Positions 59,150 to 64,000 of a DNA stretch of 64,000 bases are shown one piece after another. Every line of letters begins with the position of its first letter. The stretch's first letter is position 1. Source of the DNA: Symbiodinium microadriaticum (taxonomy: Eukaryota; Sar; Dinophyceae; Suessiales; Symbiodiniaceae); the NCBI GenBank assembly GCA_001939145.1, contig LSRX01000068.1:11375-75374 (forward strand), given 5' to 3'. A program made the translations under genes and the position numbers. The notes under the pieces were generated by a model. The model had not been told where the DNA came from. It made no database searches and saw nothing but the letters and a program-made list of their open reading frames with translations.

Positions 59150-59530
59150 AGTTTAGGGTTTAGGGTTTTGGGTCTAGGGTTTGGGGTTTGGGGTGTAATA
59201 GCTTGTCTCCTAAATAGGCTGCCCATGATTCTAGAGTCTTTGGGTTTGGGGTGTAATAGCTTGTCTCCTAAATAGGCTTCTCATGATTCTAGAGTTTTGG
59301 GGCTTTGAGGTTTATATTTTGTAGTTTAGGCTTTTCATGACTCTAGAGTTTTGGGGGTTTGGTGGGGTGTAAAAGCTGGTCTCCTAAATAGGCTTCCCAT
59401 GATTCTAAAGTTTTTGGGTTTGGGGTCTATATTTGGTGTCCTGAACAGGTTTCCCATGATTCTAGAGATTGGGGTTAGAGTTTGTCTCCTTATAATTTAT
59501 AAGTAGGCTTCTCGTGATTCTAGAAGATGA
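59150..59530. repeat. Diverged tandem repeat, about 60-bp units
   Basis: Six to seven units of GGGTTTGGGGTGTAATAGCT, TGTCTCCTAAATAGGCTTC, CCATGATTCTAGAGTTTT, starting with a TTTAGGG block. Later units are increasingly diverged. Confidence 0.9.
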
Positions 59531-59696
59531 GGTTTAGGGTTCATGATCTCCTGAATGGGCTTGCTATGAGCGCCAGGGAGTTCTGAGACGGGAAGATTTG
59601 TTTCTGGAGGATGGGCTGTCCTGGCACCGGCTGACCGGCTGATTTCAGTGCCACGTGTGACTATCGCCTGCTAAGAATGCTACAATCCACAATTTG

Positions 59697-60659
59697 TCAA
59701 AGGCCCGCCGGCACATCGCATTGTCCGTGGGTGTTGTCTCCAAAGCAGACCAACTGACCATCTGATCTCACTGTGCATGTGTGCCAGCCGCCTGCTGAGA
59801 CTGCCACAACTGCTCCCAAATCCGTCGGCACATCGCATAGTCCGGAGCTGTTGTCTCCAAAGCAGACCAACTGACCATCTGATCTCACTGCACATGTGTG
59901 ATAGACGCTTGCTGAAACTGCCACAACTGCTCCCAAATCCATCGGCAGATCGCACTGTTCGAAGTCGTTCTCTCCAAAGCAGAACAACTGACTATCTAAT
60001 CTCACTGCACACGTGTGCCAGTCGCCTGCTGAGACTGCCACAACTTTTCCCAAATCCGTCGGCACATCGCATTGTCCGTGGGTGTTGTCTCCAAAGCAGA
60101 CCAATTGACCATCTGATCTCACTGCACACGTGTGCTGGTAGTCTGCTGAGACTGCCACAACTGCTCCCAAATCCGTCGGCACATCGCATTGTCCGTCGGC
60201 GTTCCATCCAAAGCAGACCAACTGACCATCTAATCTCACTGCACACGTGTGCCGGTCGCCTGCTGAGACTGCCACAACTTTTCCCAAATCCGTCGGCACA
60301 TCGCATTGTCCGTGGGTGTTGTCTCCAAAGCAGACCAATTGACCATCTGATCTCACTGCACACGTGTGATGGGAGCCTGCTGAGACTGCCGCAACTACTG
60401 CCCCCACATGTGTCGGCACATCCCGTTGTCTTTTGGCATTCAACCCGAACCGGAGCAATCTTTTGTTTTGTTTCAGTGCACCAACGCGCCTATTGCCGCT
60501 GGAAGCTGTAGATGTGTAGCCATCCACGAGCAGTCGTTTGCTGTAAGACAGCTGCCGGACATGTTCCTGGCACAACCTGCTTGGATGACTCACTGGCCAC
60601 CAGGAGCTTACACAAAGTGAGAGCATCGCGGGGACCGCAGCGACTCTGGAAACATACAT
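59697..60659 (-). CDS. RCC1-repeat protein (beta-propeller)
   Basis: A single 320-codon frame from ATG 60659 to TGA. Residues 1-68 form a lead-in (RLCQEHVRQLSYSKRLLVDG). From about 69 a degenerate first unit is followed by six near-identical 39-residue repeats of the form VVAVSAGDWHTCAVR-DGQLVCFG-N--GQCDVPTDLG. HTCAVR..GQLVCFG is typical of RCC1/HERC-type propeller blades. Cys residues recur at fixed positions. Usual roles of the fold are protein or chromatin binding; no HECT or other catalytic domain is seen. The protein stops within the last DVPAGL, so it may be truncated, since seven blades are normal. The repeats are also tandem at DNA level (117 bp), so copy number can change easily. Confidence is high for the fold, low for function. 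Confidence 0.8.
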   Translation of the reverse strand: MYVSRVAAVPAMLSLCVSSWWPVSHPSRLCQEHVRQLSYSKRLLVDGYTSTASSGNRRVGALKQNKRLLRFGLNAKRQRDVPTHVGAVVAAVSAGSHHTCAVRSDGQLVCFGDNTHGQCDVPTDLGKVVAVSAGDRHTCAVRLDGQLVCFGWNADGQCDVPTDLGAVVAVSADYQHTCAVRSDGQLVCFGDNTHGQCDVPTDLGKVVAVSAGDWHTCAVRLDSQLFCFGENDFEQCDLPMDLGAVVAVSASVYHTCAVRSDGQLVCFGDNSSGLCDVPTDLGAVVAVSAGGWHTCTVRSDGQLVCFGDNTHGQCDVPAGL

Positions 60660-60955
60660 CTAAATGCTATGCTTCTTACCTGGCTTTGATGTACGCACCT
60701 CGCGGTCTTCAAGGACTCACATGTACTTGGGGGCCAAACGTGTAGATCCAAACCTGATAAAATAGCGGGTGATGACCCTATGTAGTTATAGGATCGAGCC
60801 GCTATACACAGTTTTCATCCCGAGAGTTGGTTTTCGGATCCCACAAACCGAAAGAGTTTTGACTGTCGGTCTAGAGACTTCGATGATAAGTCCCGGTCAC
60901 CACAATGTCAGGAGCAAAGCGTCACGTCCCAAGATCCTCGGATGACACTCTGTGT
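60660..60955. other. Upstream region of the RCC1-repeat gene
   Basis: Unique sequence without evident promoter elements or telomere-like units; dinoflagellate promoters have no motif I can recognise by eye. Confidence 0.4.
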
Positions 60956-60958
60956 CAT

Positions 60959-61072
60959 AACCCTACCTGTTGGCTCATGCCCTACCCCGTTTTTAAGGGT
61001 ACTTTCTCTACATAACCGGGTCCTAACCATAAAACTAAGCAAGGGGTAGGGCATGAGACTCTAGGTAGGGAT
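60959..61072. mobile_element. Hairpin element, family F
   Basis: CCCTACCTGTTGGCTCATGC then CCTACCCC pairs with GGGGTAGGGCATGAGACTCT then AGGTAGGG. CCC...GGG termini lie next to TAA and ATA. Confidence 0.85.
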
Positions 61073-61630
61073 ACACGGGACCGAATATTCAGATACTTAA
61101 ACTTGGCATACCTAATAATTGTGTAGCTTAAGTAGTTTCTGGGAGATTATATTAAGTACTTGGACCCTTAGGGTAGTCTCAACGTGGCCCAACGACGAAG
61201 GAAGCTAGTTTCAAAAGAATGTTTCAAGTTTTTGCATTAGGAATGTAAGGTGTGGCGTCTGTAACCAGGGTAAACCCTCAGCGAAATAGCAGCACAATAT
61301 GAAGCCCTGAAGATTTAGGGTGAAGAGTTTGGTTTAACCTTTAAATAAGATTCGACTAGAGTTTGGGAGACATTGTGATACGACAGATGACGTGCGGGGG
61401 ACCCGGAAAGGACACCACTCACTTGTCGCCACTCAGCTCGCTGCACAATGTAGCGGCCTTAAGATCTAGAGGAGGTTTGCGGCACATTATCCCATGTAAT
61501 ACCCTAGGCTTCCAAGGACCTTATCGTTAGGGCCCCAGACCCCTTAAGGACCCAATAATAAGGTCCCCGGAAGCTTAGGGTTATGCTAGTTTCCTACAGT
61601 CGGAGTGGGCGTCTGAGGGTATTTTTATCG
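61073..61630. other. Unique interval, no gene supported
   Basis: 61090-61165 loosely resembles repeat family H (AGATTATATTAAGTACTTGG). No convincing frame. Confidence 0.5.
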
Positions 61631-61633
61631 GAA

Positions 61634-61885
61634 AAGTCCCCTAAACCCTAAACCCTAAACCCTAAACCCTAAACCCTGAACCCCAACCTAAACCCTAAAC
61701 CCCTAAAGTAGGTATGGCGACGAGGAGCTATTACCCGTTACTCCGACCCCTCCGTCAAAGGCGCCAACCTTCCGAGTCCAAAGGCCTGAACTGAAGGTTT
61801 AGGGTTTCGGTTGGGGTTTAGGGTTTAGGTTGGGGTTTAGGGTTTAGGGCTTAGGTTGGGGTTTAGGGTTAAGGGTTGAAGGTGA
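61634..61885. repeat. Opposed telomere-like blocks
   Basis: CCCTAAA-type at 61640-61706. TTTAGGG-type with GGTTGGGGTTTAGGG recurring at 61798-61885. Confidence 0.9.
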
Positions 61886-62050
61886 GGTAGCACTATGAGT
61901 TTGCAAATGAAAGACCGATATAAACCCTAAACTAGAAACCGTCACCCCATTCTAACAATCAAGGTCTTGCACCCAAATGCTAGGAGGGTTTGGAGATGAG
62001 GACGTAGAGGTGAAGGTTGTGGGTTATGAACGCGAAGCCGAAGGCTGTGT

Positions 62051-62143
62051 ACTCCTTAACCCCAAATAACCTGTCCTTTGAAGGACTTGTATAAGGAAGT
62101 CATACTAAGGAACCCTGAAAAATGTGGGTTTTATAGGGTCCAG
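62051..62143. mobile_element. Short element, family D copy 2
   Basis: CTCCTTAACCCCAAATAACC ... GTCATACTAAGGAACCC ... TAGGGTCCAG, matching 56139-56231. Confidence 0.75.
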
Positions 62144-62224
62144 ACTTGTGCTACGAGTAGTGCCAGTGACTTTGGTGCGTTTAGAGCTTCGGGTTTTGGG
62201 AAAGCTTTGGTCTTCGGAGTTTGA

Positions 62225-62340
62225 AGTTTAGGGTTTAGGGCTTCGGGTTTAGGGTTCAGGGGTGTAGGGTTTAGGAGTTTAGGGGTTCAGGGTTTAGGGT
62301 TTAGGGGTTTAGGGCTTAGGGTTTAGGGTGTTCAACCCTA
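62225..62340. repeat. Telomere-like array, TTTAGGG orientation
   Basis: TTTAGGG with TTCAGGGG and TTTAGGAG variants, ending against CAACCCTAG. Confidence 0.9.
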
Positions 62341-64000
62341 GATTCTAGATCCTGTTAAGCTTCGGCTTCGAGGTTCAAGGTGTCCAAATCGTGGCGTGGG
62401 GGGTCCATATAGCAGGCCGCAGTAATTAGAACGGCGTTTCGGGGTGTACGCATGCCGCAATTGGGACCACAATCATGCGGGACAGTGATTAGTACTAAAC
62501 ATTCTGAACCCCAGCGTACCCCTTACCTCGCCTGTCATCCGGTTTAGTTTAGTTTTAAGGCCGGGGTTTAACATGTTTGGGCATAGACATACGCAGACGC
62601 AGCTAACCTGCATCCCTATACCCCTAAACCCTAAATAAGCCACGAAACTCCAAGGCCTTAAGACGTTGAACCCCGTTCTCGAGATCCTAGGACGAACCTT
62701 CTGCCATCAAGCGCTGCGTTTAAGGGTCCAAGCACCCGATCATCATGTACTGCATTTTTTTATGGCGACCTGCATTACCACTATCCTAAAACCCTACTGC
62801 CACCCCAAACCCGAAAACAAGCAGTATGCTGTGAACTGTTAAGCTTGGCGTATAAACCCTTAAAGCGGTAGGTTCTTGGATCCCGAGGTAGTACGTGATA
62901 CTCTCCTCAACCCTAAACCCTAAACCCTAAACTTCCTACTTCCTATAAATTCAACCCAGAGGTTGCCCTGAACCTTTCCAGGCCCTCGCCTCCTCTTCTT
63001 TGTGAGATCGAACGAGGTCCTGCCGGAACGACAGTTGCGCAGAGCCTTAATTTAGGGTTTAGGGTTTAAGTCTCTTCAACTATCTAAGACATTTTCAGGC
63101 GGGTAGTTACCGGGAGGCTTGTAGAAGGTCTATATACCTTATAGAAGCCTTATATAGAAGCCCTATATACCCTAAGCTCCCCACCTGTAGTTTCCTTTAA
63201 TTCTAGTATGGCGTATCCGGATTGATGGGGGAATTTTAGGGTGTCTGAGCCTTCAGGGCATGAGAAGGGAAAGCTTTCACACTAGTCCTACATTCTGAGA
63301 GCCGGCTTGCAAACTTTACTTTGAAGTCGCGGAAGCCAGAATTCGGGGAAGCCAGATGCATAAGCCACAAATACTCCGAACCGCAAGTAAACCCTGGCAA
63401 GGTGGAAGACACCTTCCAGAATAACCCAAGCCAAGCACCTCGATCTTTGCCTTTGCTGTGCAAGCTGAATAAACCCTATAAACCTAAACCCCTACACCCT
63501 AATGGGTCCCGAAACCACAAAGATATCACAAGTTGAAAAAACCAAAAAGACTGACTTAGGTCAGCAAGCACGTATGGGGCCTTAGGAATTAAAATGTAGG
63601 GTTTTCGGGGGGGTATATTGCACCCTAAACATGATCAGGAACCTTAAGGAGTAATTTGGGTAGTTATTGAGGATTCTCTATTGTGGATGGCCTGTGGATG
63701 GCCTTGATTTTGGGGTTTAGGGATTCATTGAAGCTCCGGCCTACGGAAGGCTTGGGAACGGGAACTACCTCTCGGACAGACACCGGGGCATCGCGGGATG
63801 CAGCGTGATCCTCAACAGGGACTATAGCTATTATCCGGCAACACGAAGCATCTGAACTCCAACCTCTAAGCCCTAAAGCCAGAACCTAGACCCTAAACCC
63901 CCAAAATGCCGAGCCCGCCTCTGGTTCCTTAAACGAGGCATCCCCTCTTAAAGGCTCCTTCCTGGGGCCTAAACCCCAAACCCAAAGTAACCTACCGTTT
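62341..64000. other. Gene-poor end of the window
   Basis: Short blocks at 62620-62636, 62909-62932, 63053-63068, 63475-63500 and 63865-63900. Minus frame 63236-63463 and plus frame 63321-63536 are unrecognised. 63125-63175 repeats CTTATAGAAGCC and TATATACC motifs. Confidence 0.5.

Noticed and set aside
59150-59530. CRISPR-like array (regular units of about 60 bp)
   Set aside because: Whole units are repeated and diverge gradually; there are no short identical repeats with unique spacers and no cas genes.
3070-64000. Plant origin, because TTTAGGG is the plant telomere unit
   Set aside because: TTTAGGG is also used by dinoflagellates as I know them, and the spliced-leader relic together with the retroelement types points to a dinoflagellate.

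Overview
The window looks like nuclear DNA of a dinoflagellate. The strongest evidence is a near-perfect relic of the dinoflagellate spliced leader at 2838-2859 on the minus strand (21 of 22 bases match the consensus as I know it). It lies directly upstream of a retroelement reading frame. Other support comes from retroelement proteins of types I associate with dinoflagellates, a gene of RCC1-type repeats, and enormous numbers of TTTAGGG/CCCTAAA units scattered inside the sequence. No rRNA, tRNA, CRISPR array or bacterial-type operon was found.

Layout. 1-2860 holds a minus-strand LINE-type ORF1-like element that begins at the spliced-leader relic, carries one in-frame TGA, and lies between purine/pyrimidine microsatellites. 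2861-5300 is repeats. 5747-11491 (minus) is a DIRS-like tyrosine-recombinase retrotransposon with open frames: a small membrane/Cys-His ORF, a gag-like ORF, then reverse transcriptase-RNase H, a tyrosine recombinase in the +1 frame, and a DNA-methyltransferase-like C-terminus back in the first frame. From about 11.9 kb to the end the sequence is a mosaic of telomere-like blocks in both orientations, microsatellites, minisatellites and short hairpin elements, with small gene islands. The best islands are a three-exon gene for a membrane protein (22695-23949, minus) and an RCC1-repeat protein (59697-60659, minus). Weaker exon candidates lie at 16862-17011, 34319-34588, 39482-39837, 54389-54690, 54977-55164, 56612-56788, 56867-57008 and 57255-57717.

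Two themes stand out. First, several telomere-like blocks sit between direct repeats of flanking sequence (18578-18649; 52083-52140; 23418-23591), and one lies inside an otherwise recognisable hairpin element (57099-57124). This suggests insertion, for example by telomerase or end-joining at staggered breaks. In the membrane-protein gene such a block sits exactly where removing it, with one copy of the 11-bp duplication, restores the reading frame, so it behaves as an intron. Second, at least six families of 80-150 bp hairpin elements occur, many with CCC...GGG ends bordered by TA. They look like non-autonomous transposons (MITEs); two copies are identical over about 88 bp and so are probably recent.

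Three single-N positions (36690, 53874, 58225) each lie between identical duplicated stretches and are probably assembly joins. Without tools, the exon calls outside the two main genes are reading-frame judgements and should be treated as leads.
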